Below, piece after piece: positions 44,601 through 53,055 of a stretch of 64,000 bases of DNA; positions within the stretch are counted from its first letter, which is position 1, and the number at the start of each line of letters is the position of its first letter. The position numbers were made by a program, and so were the translations under genes. Source of the DNA: Candidatus Cloacimonadota bacterium (GTDB lineage Bacteria; Cloacimonadota; Cloacimonadia; Cloacimonadales; Cloacimonadaceae); assembly GCA_029561955.1 (NCBI GenBank), contig JAKQWO010000027.1, positions 1-64,000 on the forward strand, written 5' to 3'. Below the pieces are notes generated by a model. That model saw only the letters and a program-made list of their open reading frames with translations, did no database searches and was not told where the DNA came from.

Positions 44601-45108
44601 AGCCCTGGATTTCGCCGCCCGTGAGCCCGAGGCGATCAAGGAAGAGGACAAGCTCAGCCCCGAAGCAGCCAAGCAGAAATACCTTGTCGAGCGAGACCTG
44701 CTGTTAGGCAACCTGCGTCACGACTACCTCAGTCACCTCACTTACAACACCGAGTCCGAGCAGGAAACAGCCCTGAAAAGAACCATGAACACCTACGCCT
44801 CGCTGCTCAGCCCGGATCAGATCAAAGCCGAAATCGAGCAGCTCAAAGCCAAGATTTCCCAATTTGACCGACTCTTTGATGCCCGCTGGGATAAAGTGTT
44901 TAACGAGATTGAGTTGGTGACGGACTCAGGAACGCTGAGGCTGGACAGGCTGATGATAGACACTGAGCAAAAGCAGGCGCTGATCGTGGACTACAAGAGC
45001 GGCAAAGAGCCTGACTCCACGCAGTTGGATACCTATCAGCAAGCTCTGCAGCGGTTGCCTGTCTTCACAGGATATGAGATCAAAACCGAGTATCTGAGCC
45101 TCAAATAA
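41692..45108 (+). CDS. addA: AddA/RecB-like UvrD-family helicase-nuclease
   Basis: This 1138-residue SF1A helicase carries a C-terminal nuclease. Walker A is ITASAGTGKTYRLALEYI near residue 10. Motif II is LIDEFQDTS, motif III VVGDEKQSIFGWRGGE, motif V-like LLSIHKSKGLQFDSVFF, and motif VI NNLYVALTRAKTSLHVLF (cited in part). A variable acidic stretch of EAEKPEAEKSEAKAKEQ repeats links helicase to nuclease. The RecB-type nuclease has LDRLMID and IVDYKSG, then a Q-x-Y helix. Both AddA and AddB nucleases look active, so each strand can be cut. No Chi recognition can be inferred. Confidence 0.9.
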   Translation: MTQFKPLIITASAGTGKTYRLALEYIRLVLQYYRPDRRPEFDLDGILVLTFTRKATAEIKERIQQHIKILCSTKEKDQKERNSLIQQIKDNENATLSDKEDAILTSVNLAIMSDRRLLQVMTIDSYIASIFRNIVRPMRSIGDIEIDTLAVQKRMPYLLSELMTDELKARVDSLLRRKMKRSLDEYAQFFASLIYNRWLYQMIFQNLDVERLDEHIEAANNLARHKMEETWEQLTPNLKAILSLVQMIAAEKNRTWDQYFSPTVQRLFYRSFPVDPQDFVDRLKEMLSNSHQAMTFFDNVADLKLYDGRRINKNNQHHDELTTMKEKLRIELSEHLYYRYFLPEQYEILQIWAGILEKYDQLIYRYKNMTYDDISWFTLEALFGGEPPAFPMDEAGVANEFYQFLTHRSRFILIDEFQDTSIMQFKILKPIIDEVCSGAGSKDFGGLIVVGDEKQSIFGWRGGERELLIELKNLIPSIKGNVSETSLKTSYRTSPTLMELINSIFSAPGLHNYLENNKMEWDYDKVESAVKGIDHLSHISFQALPYQTRGNVTQSLDDVRKKWVEEYLIHELATEKSIAIICRSNNELVQMQDILDEAGITSVYQPNAELPDHPLVQPLISYLKWIAYGDWTDWLIWLRSDYIRIKPALLKKVLDQIHLSGKANIEANFSHFDPHLQSLYQERPKDESCPHSICQELIIRYLDRNELNDRDQLNLDAFLSLAKEFELDSTVADTGIPSFLAYLEDLRAQDKLKQISIESKGGVQLLSIHKSKGLQFDSVFFFYNLSTRGGGWDDSLDWYLSYEGNNFTRLEDYALSYHYGKVLEYSHKGKLYANKIKTEHLEEMNNLYVALTRAKTSLHVLFAYEYSESKQKTVVEKAKEEKTFVPGLEAAICWDAYIKEKNNPDEKPDRNLLPYLICDAGMKWIDEHGQNYEVIGSLEAEAEKPEAEKSEAKAKEQPALAVVKAENLEQALDFAAREPEAIKEEDKLSPEAAKQKYLVERDLLLGNLRHDYLSHLTYNTESEQETALKRTMNTYASLLSPDQIKAEIEQLKAKISQFDRLFDARWDKVFNEIELVTDSGTLRLDRLMIDTEQKQALIVDYKSGKEPDSTQLDTYQQALQRLPVFTGYEIKTEYLSLK

Positions 45109-45165
45109 CGATAGACTCCAAAGACATAAACCCAAATAATGCAGTAGCCTCAGTGTGATCTTGCC

Positions 45166-45258
45166 TGCCTCTTCCTTGCTTAGCCGCCCGGTGATTACTC
45201 GGTGATACTCGGGAAAAACCCGAGTATCTGCACGGCATCACCCTGCGGGTAAGTAAGG
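45166..45258 (-). repeat. palindromic element D, copy 2 (inverted relative to copy 1)
   Basis: The reverse complement matches copy 1 at nearly every position. The tip is more complete here: GATACTCGGG-TTTTT-CCCGAGTATC, a perfect hairpin, where copy 1 has lost part of one arm. It lies between the converging addA and nucleotide-sugar dehydrogenase genes. Confidence 0.85.
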
Positions 45259-45320
45259 GCGAAGCAGGTGACGGGCTGGAAAGCTCCACCTCAGAGAAAT
45301 AGTCTATCGCATTATCCGGG

Positions 45321-45355
45321 ATAAAAAAAGCCCCAACCTCTCAGGTTGGGGCTTC
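45321..45355. terminator. strong terminator of the nucleotide-sugar dehydrogenase gene
   Basis: AAGCCCCAACCT and AGGTTGGGGCTT form a perfect 12-base stem with a CTC loop. Seven T follow on the minus strand, and a T/C-rich run follows on the plus strand, so it can also stop transcription from addA. Confidence 0.92.
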
Positions 45356-45379
45356 TTCTTTCGTAGGAGGCGAAATGAA

Positions 45380-46912
45380 TTAGACGATGTGTCCTTTACC
45401 AACGCCGCGGACCTTGCAGCCCAAAGCCTTGTATTCTGCTATCTTCTCATCGGTGAGGAAGTTTGAGCAGTCTACGATCAGGGGTTTGGTGCCGCAGATG
45501 TCGAGGACTTCTTTGGGTTTCAGGACTTTATATTCATCGTGTCCCACAGCGAAGACCACTACGTCTGCGCCGGGGAGCACTTGATGGATATCGCTTTCCA
45601 CTTTGACGTCTTCCAGCTCCGGCCATGATTCCACGTAAGGATCGCAGCACTTGACTGTGGCCATTTCCTTGCGCAGGAAGGTGACCAAAGTCTCGGAGGG
45701 AGAGTGTCGTGTATCGCCCACATTTTCCAGGTAGGAAACACCCAAGAGGGCGATCTTGATGTTGTTCAGGTTACCAAGCTCTTTTTTGATGATCTCAACC
45801 GTGTGCAGAGGCATGGTGTCGTTGATATTGACGCTGTTGATCGCCACATCCAAGCCGCCTTCCAGACCGAAGAGGCTCTGCATTGACCAGTTTGCCAGCA
45901 CGGGGTCTTTGGTGAGGCAGTAGCCACCTACTCCCAAGCTGGGGCGCAACATATTGTCATGGGTGCCTTTGCGTTTGCGGATGGCATCACGGACTTTGAA
46001 GATGTCCACACCAATCTGCTCGGCAAAACGTGCCCATTCCAAAGTGAGGGCAATGTTGGTAGCACGGTAGGAGTTTTCCATAGTCTTGGCCATCTCGGAA
46101 GCGTTAGTGCTATCCAACTGGGTGAGCGGGAACTCATCCACGTTGAGACAGTTGGTCAAGAACTCACGGCATAGCTTTATACTCTGGGGATTTACGCCAC
46201 TAAATACACGCCAGAAATCACGGATCGAACTTACATATTTGCTGCCCGGCATCACTCTTTCATAGGAGTGAGCGATCAGTGGGGGATTGGTCTTGATATC
46301 TATGCCACGTTTGGTAAACTCTTCTTCCAGGATGGGTTTCACTACCTTTTCACAGGTTCCGGGAGGAACGGTAGTCTCCACCAACACCATGCAATGAGGC
46401 TGGATCAATTGACCCAGGGTGCGCATGCCTTCACGGAAATGGGTGAGGTCGCAATATCCCTTCTCCGCTTCGCCAAAGGCTGGCTTGGTGGCATCTAACT
46501 GAATATCCACCACCACCACATCTGCCAAAGTGTAGACAAATTCTTCGCTGGTGGCGCGGAAAGTCTTCTTTTCTACCACGGTACGGTGAAAAATCTCGGG
46601 CACTTCCGGGTCTGAAGATGCCACAGGTGGAACTCCGGTGTTGATCACAGGAACTTTCCAAAAGGAACGCTTGGAGGCACGCTGGTGCCCATGTACAAAA
46701 TAATAGGGATTGCCGTCTTTGTCAGCCGCATCGGCAACAACTGCTGCCATCACGCAACCCACAAAGCCTAAACCTTGAACGGCTACAATCTTGCGACCCA
46801 TTTTGCGTTGCTCTTCGGTAATCTTAACGAGTAAATCTCGTTCTGCAGCGCTTTCTTCTGCAGTGGGAATGGGGTATTCCCTGCCGTCGGGGGCAATTGA
46901 CACGTTTTTCAT
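45380..46912 (-). CDS. nucleotide-sugar dehydrogenase (UDP-glucose/UDP-ManNAc dehydrogenase family)
   Basis: The enzyme oxidises C6 of a nucleotide sugar twice with NAD to a uronic acid. After a 40-residue lead the Rossmann site reads VAVQGLGFVGCVMAAVVAD. The central domain has LVETTVPPGTCEKVV and the substrate helix NASEMAKTMENSYRATNIAL (cited as in the sequence). The catalytic Cys is in GVGGYCLTKDP. The C-terminal domain has VSYLENVGDTRHSPS. The N-terminal Rossmann domain has an insertion (GNPYYFVHGHQRASKRSFW), so the 510 residues exceed the usual ~430. It stands alone, not in a polysaccharide cluster, and the exact sugar cannot be named. Confidence 0.85.
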   Translation of the reverse strand: MKNVSIAPDGREYPIPTAEESAAERDLLVKITEEQRKMGRKIVAVQGLGFVGCVMAAVVADAADKDGNPYYFVHGHQRASKRSFWKVPVINTGVPPVASSDPEVPEIFHRTVVEKKTFRATSEEFVYTLADVVVVDIQLDATKPAFGEAEKGYCDLTHFREGMRTLGQLIQPHCMVLVETTVPPGTCEKVVKPILEEEFTKRGIDIKTNPPLIAHSYERVMPGSKYVSSIRDFWRVFSGVNPQSIKLCREFLTNCLNVDEFPLTQLDSTNASEMAKTMENSYRATNIALTLEWARFAEQIGVDIFKVRDAIRKRKGTHDNMLRPSLGVGGYCLTKDPVLANWSMQSLFGLEGGLDVAINSVNINDTMPLHTVEIIKKELGNLNNIKIALLGVSYLENVGDTRHSPSETLVTFLRKEMATVKCCDPYVESWPELEDVKVESDIHQVLPGADVVVFAVGHDEYKVLKPKEVLDICGTKPLIVDCSNFLTDEKIAEYKALGCKVRGVGKGHIV

Positions 46913-47041
46913 AAACTTAGGTCTGACTCCTTAAATGATCATTAGTCTAAAGCCTAAAAATAACAGGGGCTTATCTTGTCAAGAACTATCTTAACAAAAG
47001 TGTAGGAACCAAGCCGCAGGAGGGGCTTTTTAGGTGAATGC

Positions 47042-47072
47042 AAAAAAGCCGACCCTGAATCCGAGCCGGCTT
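47042..47072 (-). terminator. terminator of the second secreted-protein gene
   Basis: On the minus strand AAGCCGGCTCGG and AGGGTCGGCTT fold with a central ATTC loop and are followed by six T. It lies about 20 bases past the stop at 47094. Confidence 0.75.
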
Positions 47073-47093
47073 GATCCATCATCCTAAGGAGTT

Positions 47094-48440
47094 TTATCTG
47101 ATCAGTGTAACTTTCTTGCTGCTTAAGGTTTTGCCGTTTTCCAGCAGATTGATAAAGTAGATCCCATTGGCGCATTGTTTGTTGGCGGTATCGCGTCCAT
47201 CCCAAGAGGCTGACTGCTCACCATTCCCACTAAGATCGAGGGCTATCGTCTTGACCTTCTGCCCTTTGAGGTTGTAGATTTCCAGCTTGCCATTTCGCTC
47301 AGTTGCACCCTTTATCTCCATAACAATTTCATTTTTAAAGGGATTGGGGTAGGCGAAGATTGATGTCACCGCTGCGGACACATTGCCGTTGGAGTCGGTC
47401 CTGATCAGATACATGGTCTGATCATTACCTACGATGTAATATGGGAAGAGTAAACCGCCATCCGGCAAAACTACCATTCTCTTCGAGCCTCCCCCAAAGG
47501 TGATGGTTCCGGGAGGCAAATTGTATGATCTGCTCCATTGATGCTGGCCATCAGGACTATAGCAGTGGAGTATCTCACCTGTGTCAGCTTGGCCATTATA
47601 CACGATATTGCCATTCGGAAGGATGACTATAGACCTGCTTAGGAAGGGATCAAATCCACAGGGAGGTTCCTCAACAAACACAGTCGGGGAATGAAGCGTC
47701 ATATCCATTTCCCATATTTTGTGATAACCAAGCAGAAAGACCCTGTTGTCAGAAGATACAACGCAATCTTCCAAATCTGAGCCCGGGCAGCTCCAGAGCA
47801 GATTCCCTTCTGAAGACAAGCTTACAAACAAATGGTTGGCGGTGCAGAGCCAGCCATCTTCATAGGGATCAATCGAGCAAAATATCTCATACCCATAAGC
47901 CTCACTCTGCCAGATAGTGTTAAACTGAAAATCTGTTTTGATCGCTATGCCCTGAAAGCCTGATGTCATTCCGGATAAGATCAGGCCATCATCAAGGTAA
48001 TGCATATCAAACAAGGAGATGTATTCTTTGTAGTAGGAATCCAACACGTTCAATTCATTATCAAAGACGGTCAGTGTCGACCACGGGCCCTGATTGCCTT
48101 CTGAAAGCAGATAATACCTGTCAACTCCGTTGGAGACCAGAGAAAAAGGTTTGCCAAATCCGGATGGCGTTTTCCTCCAGATAATGTTGCCGTCTTCATC
48201 GACTTTCCAGAATACACTCCTACGGGGTGAAAAGGTCCCCTCTTCAATGCTATTATACCTAATAAACCCCTGCACCAGATAACCACCTCCATTTGCAGGG
48301 ATAATATTGCCCACTTCGTTGTAGATGTAATCATAATGGGATTCACACAATCCACTGCAGTCCAGGTGGCGCGTCCAAGTCAGACCCGCAAGCAGGCCAA
48401 AAGCCACCAAAAACAGCATAACTAAACATTGCTTCCTCAT
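47094..48440 (-). CDS. secreted protein with propeller-like repeats and YPNPF sorting domain
   Basis: The signal peptide is MRKQCLVMLFLVAFGLLAGL. The 448-residue product has repeated short beta-strand units of the type found in beta-propellers (WKVDEDGNIIWRKTP, SLSSEGNLLWSC, ILPNGNIVYNG, VLPDGGLLFPY). The last ~75 residues are the sorting domain: FAYPNPFKNEIVMEI, LEIYNLKGQKVKTI, SWDGRDTANKQCANGIYF, and the end KKVTLIR. A TCAGGAGGATAAG ribosome site precedes the ATG, similar to the site of the secreted protein at 33.7 kb. The protein is probably exported to the cell surface or outside. The ligand is unknown. Confidence 0.85.
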   Translation of the reverse strand: MRKQCLVMLFLVAFGLLAGLTWTRHLDCSGLCESHYDYIYNEVGNIIPANGGGYLVQGFIRYNSIEEGTFSPRRSVFWKVDEDGNIIWRKTPSGFGKPFSLVSNGVDRYYLLSEGNQGPWSTLTVFDNELNVLDSYYKEYISLFDMHYLDDGLILSGMTSGFQGIAIKTDFQFNTIWQSEAYGYEIFCSIDPYEDGWLCTANHLFVSLSSEGNLLWSCPGSDLEDCVVSSDNRVFLLGYHKIWEMDMTLHSPTVFVEEPPCGFDPFLSRSIVILPNGNIVYNGQADTGEILHCYSPDGQHQWSRSYNLPPGTITFGGGSKRMVVLPDGGLLFPYYIVGNDQTMYLIRTDSNGNVSAAVTSIFAYPNPFKNEIVMEIKGATERNGKLEIYNLKGQKVKTIALDLSGNGEQSASWDGRDTANKQCANGIYFINLLENGKTLSSKKVTLIR

Positions 48441-48625
48441 CTTATCCTCCTGACAGGAAAGTTATTGGTATGATTCGATGCATAATCCGTTCCAATTCAG
48501 GATAATAAACCCGGCAAGTCGATCCGGTTTCAGGGACTTATCATCGCCTCTGGAGAAAGTGCTTGACCGATAACGCCGGCGCCGAGACAATGCCCGCAAT
48601 CCACCCAAACAGGAGACCCCAAGCT

Positions 48626-50884
48626 ATGAAGCAATCTATCTACATCCTCTGCGTCCTGTGCCTGTTCATGCTCAGCTCAGTGCTCAGCGGCCAGGTCACG
48701 CAATTGCAAGTTCAGGAGATCAGCAGGTTTGCCCATGTCTCAAATGATATGGCAGACACCAGGCTGCCCGTCATCAGGTATCCCTATGTGTATCTGCCCA
48801 ACAGCTATGGTTTTCAGGTGTGTGAGTGGGACAGCACTGCCGGCAGCTTTGCTGAAATCGCCAATTTTGGAGTCGAAGGTGCCGCCAAAGAGATGGTGGC
48901 TTGGGGAAATTATCTATTTATCGCTGTGTTTCAGAAGGATGCGTATTCCTCGACGCAGCCGGATTTTGGCATGCTGCACAAGGTCGACATCAGCAATCCC
49001 AGCCAGCCCGTTTTGGTGGGCAGCATCGCAGCCGGTGCCAATAATACCAGCTTCGGCAACCTTCGGATTTTGAACGATGTCTTGATCTCGTATGAACAGA
49101 TTGACTCCACCCTCAGGTCTATGCTTTTGATAGACCCACACACGCTGGAAATTACCCATAGATATCCGGCTTACTACCGCTATGATGTGATCCAGGATGC
49201 TTATCTCATCACCAGGCTCAGCAATGTCTCAAGCTTTAGGCTCTTCAGCGTAGACTCCGATCAGGGTTTGGTTCCGGTGGCAGAAATTTCTTTGCCCTAT
49301 CCTGCCAACACCTTTCCAGATTTCATCGCCATCGACGATTCCACTCTGGCGACTCAATGCGGCTCAGGGATCAATATCTGGCGGACTTCTGAGCTATTCC
49401 AGTGGCAGCTTTTATCCACCATCTCATTTCAGACTTATGGAAGGGCGGCCATCTGCAATGGTTATCTGGTCTGTGGTGTGGCCGAAGAAAATGGGCAATA
49501 CCTCAGCCAAGCCTTCCAAATCTATGATATAACTGATCCCAGTTTACCCAGCCTGATCTGTCAAAGCCCCTATCCTCCCGGCTTGGGTTCAACACCGGTA
49601 GTGCGCATGATGCGAGCCTACAACGCCTATCTCTTCCATCCGGATATGACCTATGGCTGTCTTTGCCTCAAAGTAACCGACACAGGGCAGCTTGAATTTG
49701 TCGCCAAGTGTTATCGCTACAGCCTCTATACCAGTGGCGGACGCCGCTATGGAAATTATGCCCTGCAACCCATGCAATATAGCGGGATTGTGGTGTTTGA
49801 CATCTCCGATCCCGCCAATCCGCACTATGCCTTTTCGCTGTTTGAGGGCTCCACCACCCAGATAGACCTGCTGGGAGATTTGCTCTATGTCTTGATCTGG
49901 CAGAAGGATGGTATCTTTGAGCGCATCTACAACATCTCAGACCTCCAAAATCCCGTCTTGGTGCATGAGCTGCCATTCAACGCTACTGTGGCACTGTATT
50001 TCAACCACAATGAGCTGGATTGCTTTTACCATGTGGACGAAACCAATTTCTGGATAGATAAATACGCCGTAATCGGCGACGAAACAGAGCTGGTCTTCCG
50101 CTTTCCCATCAGCCAGAGCTTTGTGTCCAAGGCATTTGCCAACGACCGGTTTTATGCCTCGGTTAGAAACGCTATCGGAGCCTATGATCTCTATACCTAC
50201 AGCGGTTTTGCAGATAATTCGCCGCAACAGCCAACGATTGTTTCAGGCTTAGTGCCGTTTCCGGGGTATATCTATGGAGTGGGCGACTATCTCTATCTCT
50301 ACAACATCAGCCCTTTTCCCACCTTGAGCACTTTTTACCATGAACAATCAAGTTTTCAGGTGGATACGGGGCATCCTGTCTTTGATTTTTTGACCTACGT
50401 CTGCATCGGCAGGGAAAACGGGATAAGCCTCTACAATACCAATGGCTTCCCTTCCGGCTATCTGACTGCGGAACACTTCTTGCCCCAGTTTTCCCGAGCG
50501 ATCCATATCGACTGGGATGCTGACTACTTCTATCTTTTTTCCGGAGACAACATCGCCATCTATTCCTATCAATACACCGGCGTTGATGATGACCTCGCTC
50601 CGCCTGCTGTTCCGACGGTGAATTGCTACCCAAATCCCTTTACGGATGCGCTCAAGCTGGATTTTAGCTTGGATGTTCCCGCCGAAGTCCGCCTGGAAAT
50701 CTATAACATCAAGGGACAATTGGTGAAACGGCTCACTCCAGCAGCAAACACAGGCGGGAAGTATCACTCAACCTGGACCGCAATTGATGAATCCGGCTCA
50801 AGCGTTCCCAATGGTGTGTACATAGTGAAGCTGTCTGTAAATGGCATATTGACCGGCTCGAAGAAAGTGACGCTGGTCAAGTAG
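48626..50884 (+). CDS. secreted propeller-like protein with sorting domain
   Basis: ATG 48626 is chosen because it follows AGGAGA by nine bases and opens a clean signal peptide (MKQSIYILCVLCLFMLSSVLSG). The upstream in-frame start would bury it behind 21 odd residues. The 753-residue product carries LVIVD-type repeats: KVDISNPSQPVLVGS, YDITDPSLPSLICQ, VFDISDPANPHYAFS, YNISDLQNPVLVHEL. Such units form beta-propellers. The C-terminus has NCYPNPFTDALKLDF, LEIYNIKGQLVKRL and the end KKVTLVK. The stop codon is followed at once by type C repeats. Confidence 0.85.
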   Translation: MKQSIYILCVLCLFMLSSVLSGQVTQLQVQEISRFAHVSNDMADTRLPVIRYPYVYLPNSYGFQVCEWDSTAGSFAEIANFGVEGAAKEMVAWGNYLFIAVFQKDAYSSTQPDFGMLHKVDISNPSQPVLVGSIAAGANNTSFGNLRILNDVLISYEQIDSTLRSMLLIDPHTLEITHRYPAYYRYDVIQDAYLITRLSNVSSFRLFSVDSDQGLVPVAEISLPYPANTFPDFIAIDDSTLATQCGSGINIWRTSELFQWQLLSTISFQTYGRAAICNGYLVCGVAEENGQYLSQAFQIYDITDPSLPSLICQSPYPPGLGSTPVVRMMRAYNAYLFHPDMTYGCLCLKVTDTGQLEFVAKCYRYSLYTSGGRRYGNYALQPMQYSGIVVFDISDPANPHYAFSLFEGSTTQIDLLGDLLYVLIWQKDGIFERIYNISDLQNPVLVHELPFNATVALYFNHNELDCFYHVDETNFWIDKYAVIGDETELVFRFPISQSFVSKAFANDRFYASVRNAIGAYDLYTYSGFADNSPQQPTIVSGLVPFPGYIYGVGDYLYLYNISPFPTLSTFYHEQSSFQVDTGHPVFDFLTYVCIGRENGISLYNTNGFPSGYLTAEHFLPQFSRAIHIDWDADYFYLFSGDNIAIYSYQYTGVDDDLAPPAVPTVNCYPNPFTDALKLDFSLDVPAEVRLEIYNIKGQLVKRLTPAANTGGKYHSTWTAIDESGSSVPNGVYIVKLSVNGILTGSKKVTLVK

Positions 50885-51235
50885 CCGACTGTGTCGGCAA
50901 GTTGCCAGTTGTCAGTAGTCAGTCGCTGCGCTGGTGGTGGGAATACGGGTGTTCGCAGCCAAGATCCATACAGCTCTGGGGCTCTTTGATTTTCCCACGA
51001 ATTACACGAATTAACACGAATTTAGGGGCCAGCTACCGCTGGCTCTATTTTTCACGGGTGCACAATGCTGTTCACGTATTATGAGGTAACCGGCGGTTGT
51101 CATGCCGCCGCATGCAGACTGCGCCCACATCTTCCTCTCTCCACCGTGGCCTCAATCTACATCACAAAAAACACCTATCCCCGAAACCTGCGCAGCGACT
51201 GACTACTGACAACTGGCTACTGGCAACTGACCGAC
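50885..51235. repeat. gap made of type A, B and C repeats
   Basis: It holds CCGACTGTGTCGGC (50885 on), AGTTGTCAGTAGTCAGTCGC (50905 on), CACGAATTACACGAATTAAC (50996 on), CCGGCGGTTGTCATGCCGCC and ACTACTGACAACTGGCTAC (51201 on). The repeats run from one stop codon (50884) to the next (51236) with almost nothing else between. Confidence 0.8.
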
Positions 51236-52348
51236 TTAGTCGGTCTTCTGGTACATCTTCAAGAGCGTCATGATATCCTCATAACTCAACATCGCTCTGC
51301 CTTTATCTATGGGTATCCGGAAGTTTTCAGGAGGCTTAAACGACTCAATATGTTTATTGACCTTGCAATCCTGGATTGAGACGCTGTTTCTCTCGCTCAA
51401 AGTGATGTTGAAGGTGAACAAAAATGGCTCTCCATCCTCGAATATGGTAAAGATGGGCAGCTTGAACTTGCGTTCACCCGTCATCGAGATGTTCCAATCC
51501 ATTATATGTCTTATCCTTTTTACGGCTTCTTTGTGCTCCGGACTCAGTAAATTCAGCCAATCCGGCTCCTCGTCGCCTCTTAACTCTTTTAGCAGCTCGC
51601 GCATAAACTTACGCATCGCACTGTATTGCTTATTGTCCAAGATAGCGGGTGTATCTTTCCAACCCATTAGGCGCAGGGACAATGACTTCAGGTTGCGGTA
51701 GATCTTCTCTTTTCGCTTTTGTGCCACCTTCGTAGTGATATTTTGAGCAGCGGCATATTCTTTGAGGTTGTCAAAAGATGTCAGTTCATGATACTGGCGG
51801 TATTCTTCGGTTTTCAAAAGCAGGTCTACCACATCGGGACTCAATTCTTTCAGCTCCATTGGGTCGCCGGACATGAGCCACTTTTCATAAGCAGTGGCTT
51901 CCAAAGAGAGCTTCAGATACATCAGTTCCTCTTTTTGCGTCTCTTCGTAGTGCTTACAGAGGAGATTGTAGGTCACTTGCATGAGCCAGGCACCGACGCA
52001 GTCTATCTTGTTTGGGGATTGCAGCAGCAATTTGAGGGCTTCCTGAGCGATGTCTTCCGAGATTTCCGGGTCTTGAGTCTTGGCCAAACAAAACCGGAAG
52101 CAATCCATCTGATAGGCTGTAAATACACGGGTTACCGCCTTGGGAAAGAGAGTGTTGGCGACAAACTCCGGGGTGAACTCTGCCGCATCTTGAGGAAATG
52201 TGTTCTTCAGAAGCAACACCTGAGCCGCTTCCACCAGAGTGGCAGAAAGATCTATATTGCGAAATGTCTGAGCTGACAACTCTGCTATCTGCCCAAAGAT
52301 GGCCTCGCCCTGCTGCTGGCTCAGGTCTGTTGTTTGTAAATCTTGCAT
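51236..52348 (-). CDS. sigma-70-like protein with a long C-terminal extension
   Basis: The 370-residue product looks like an ECF-type sigma factor. Region 2 covers about residues 72-140 (FTAYQMDCFRFCLAKTQD, EISEDIAQEALKLLL, VGAWLMQVTYNLLCKHYEE). A region-4-like helix-turn-helix lies at ~190-220 (LKEYAAAQNITTKVAQKRKEK). About 140 residues follow that ECF sigmas lack; they are part helical, part beta (LPIFTIFEDGEPFLFTFNIT), with no transmembrane segment. A divergent HTH could also make it a sigma-like transcription regulator. No anti-sigma gene is adjacent. AGGAG lies ahead of the ATG at a long spacing. Confidence 0.7.
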   Translation of the reverse strand: MQDLQTTDLSQQQGEAIFGQIAELSAQTFRNIDLSATLVEAAQVLLLKNTFPQDAAEFTPEFVANTLFPKAVTRVFTAYQMDCFRFCLAKTQDPEISEDIAQEALKLLLQSPNKIDCVGAWLMQVTYNLLCKHYEETQKEELMYLKLSLEATAYEKWLMSGDPMELKELSPDVVDLLLKTEEYRQYHELTSFDNLKEYAAAQNITTKVAQKRKEKIYRNLKSLSLRLMGWKDTPAILDNKQYSAMRKFMRELLKELRGDEEPDWLNLLSPEHKEAVKRIRHIMDWNISMTGERKFKLPIFTIFEDGEPFLFTFNITLSERNSVSIQDCKVNKHIESFKPPENFRIPIDKGRAMLSYEDIMTLLKMYQKTD

Positions 52349-53055
52349 TTATCTCACAGCTCCTTTGTGCTACTATTGAAGCCCAGTTTTTGATCCTTGA
52401 CCCTGGCCGCCAAGTTCTCAAAAAAACTGTTCTCAATGCCACAACGGGATGCAAGATTCGTGCCAAAGTCCAATGAATGTCTCCAAGCCCTGGTATTAAA
52501 TTTGGGACGGCTTTATGTTATTATTACTGTCAAACACCTACTAAAATAGTAGGCGTTCTTGGCCGAGTGCGGCTGATGGGAAAGTAGGCCTTTTTGCAAA
52601 ATTTGACTGCCGGACGGGAAAAAGTAACAGGAAAAGGCCATTTTTGACACCCCTTAAAGTCGCTGTTTATGCGGCGTCCCTGCCCCGCCCCTGCTCGGCT
52701 CCTCCTCCATCGAGCAGGAATGGCATAGGATACCAAGAGGTTACACGTTTGGGCGGAGTAGGCGCCCAGAAAGAAGTGAACCTTTTCAAAAAGGCAAATG
52801 TTGAGTCAAGGATCCGGTTTTTTGAAGGAGTTTTTGCCCACTAATTAACACGGACGGGGGATGTACGGGCGGTCGCTGAACCGCCGCTGTAGGGTCGCTC
52901 GCTGCGCACCGACCTTTGTACGGGCGAAAATGGAGTTTCCCCAAGCACGTTTTATCTCCTCTCCGGAAAACTTTCCTTATCCTTCGGGCGACGAAGAATC
53001 TCATTGACAAATAAGGCGATTCTCCAAAAAAGGGAGGCACACTATAGAAGGAACT
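52349..53055. other. gap with structured region and type A repeats before the type II methylase
   Basis: The first ~190 bases are the upstream region of the sigma-like gene. Positions 52535-52717 hold three inverted repeats. Positions 52860-52930 hold type A units (GTACGGGCGGTCGCTGAACC, GGGTCGCTCGCTGCGCACCG). A TTGACA occurs near 53004 without a good -10. The arginine-rich minus-strand frame across 52530-52736 is not supported as a gene. Confidence 0.6.
52535..52717. repeat. structured region with three inverted repeats
   Basis: CACCTACT/AGTAGGCG with an AAAAT loop (52535-52555), GGCCTTTT (52587-52594) with AAAAGGCC (52632-52639), and CTGCTCG (52691-52697) with CGAGCAG (52711-52717). It could be an RNA leader, a dispersed repeat or a degraded element. 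Confidence 0.5.

Noticed and set aside
52530-52736. Arginine-rich 68-codon minus-strand frame
   Set aside because: Composition reflects GC-rich inverted repeats, there is no clear ribosome site, and it overlaps the structured region.
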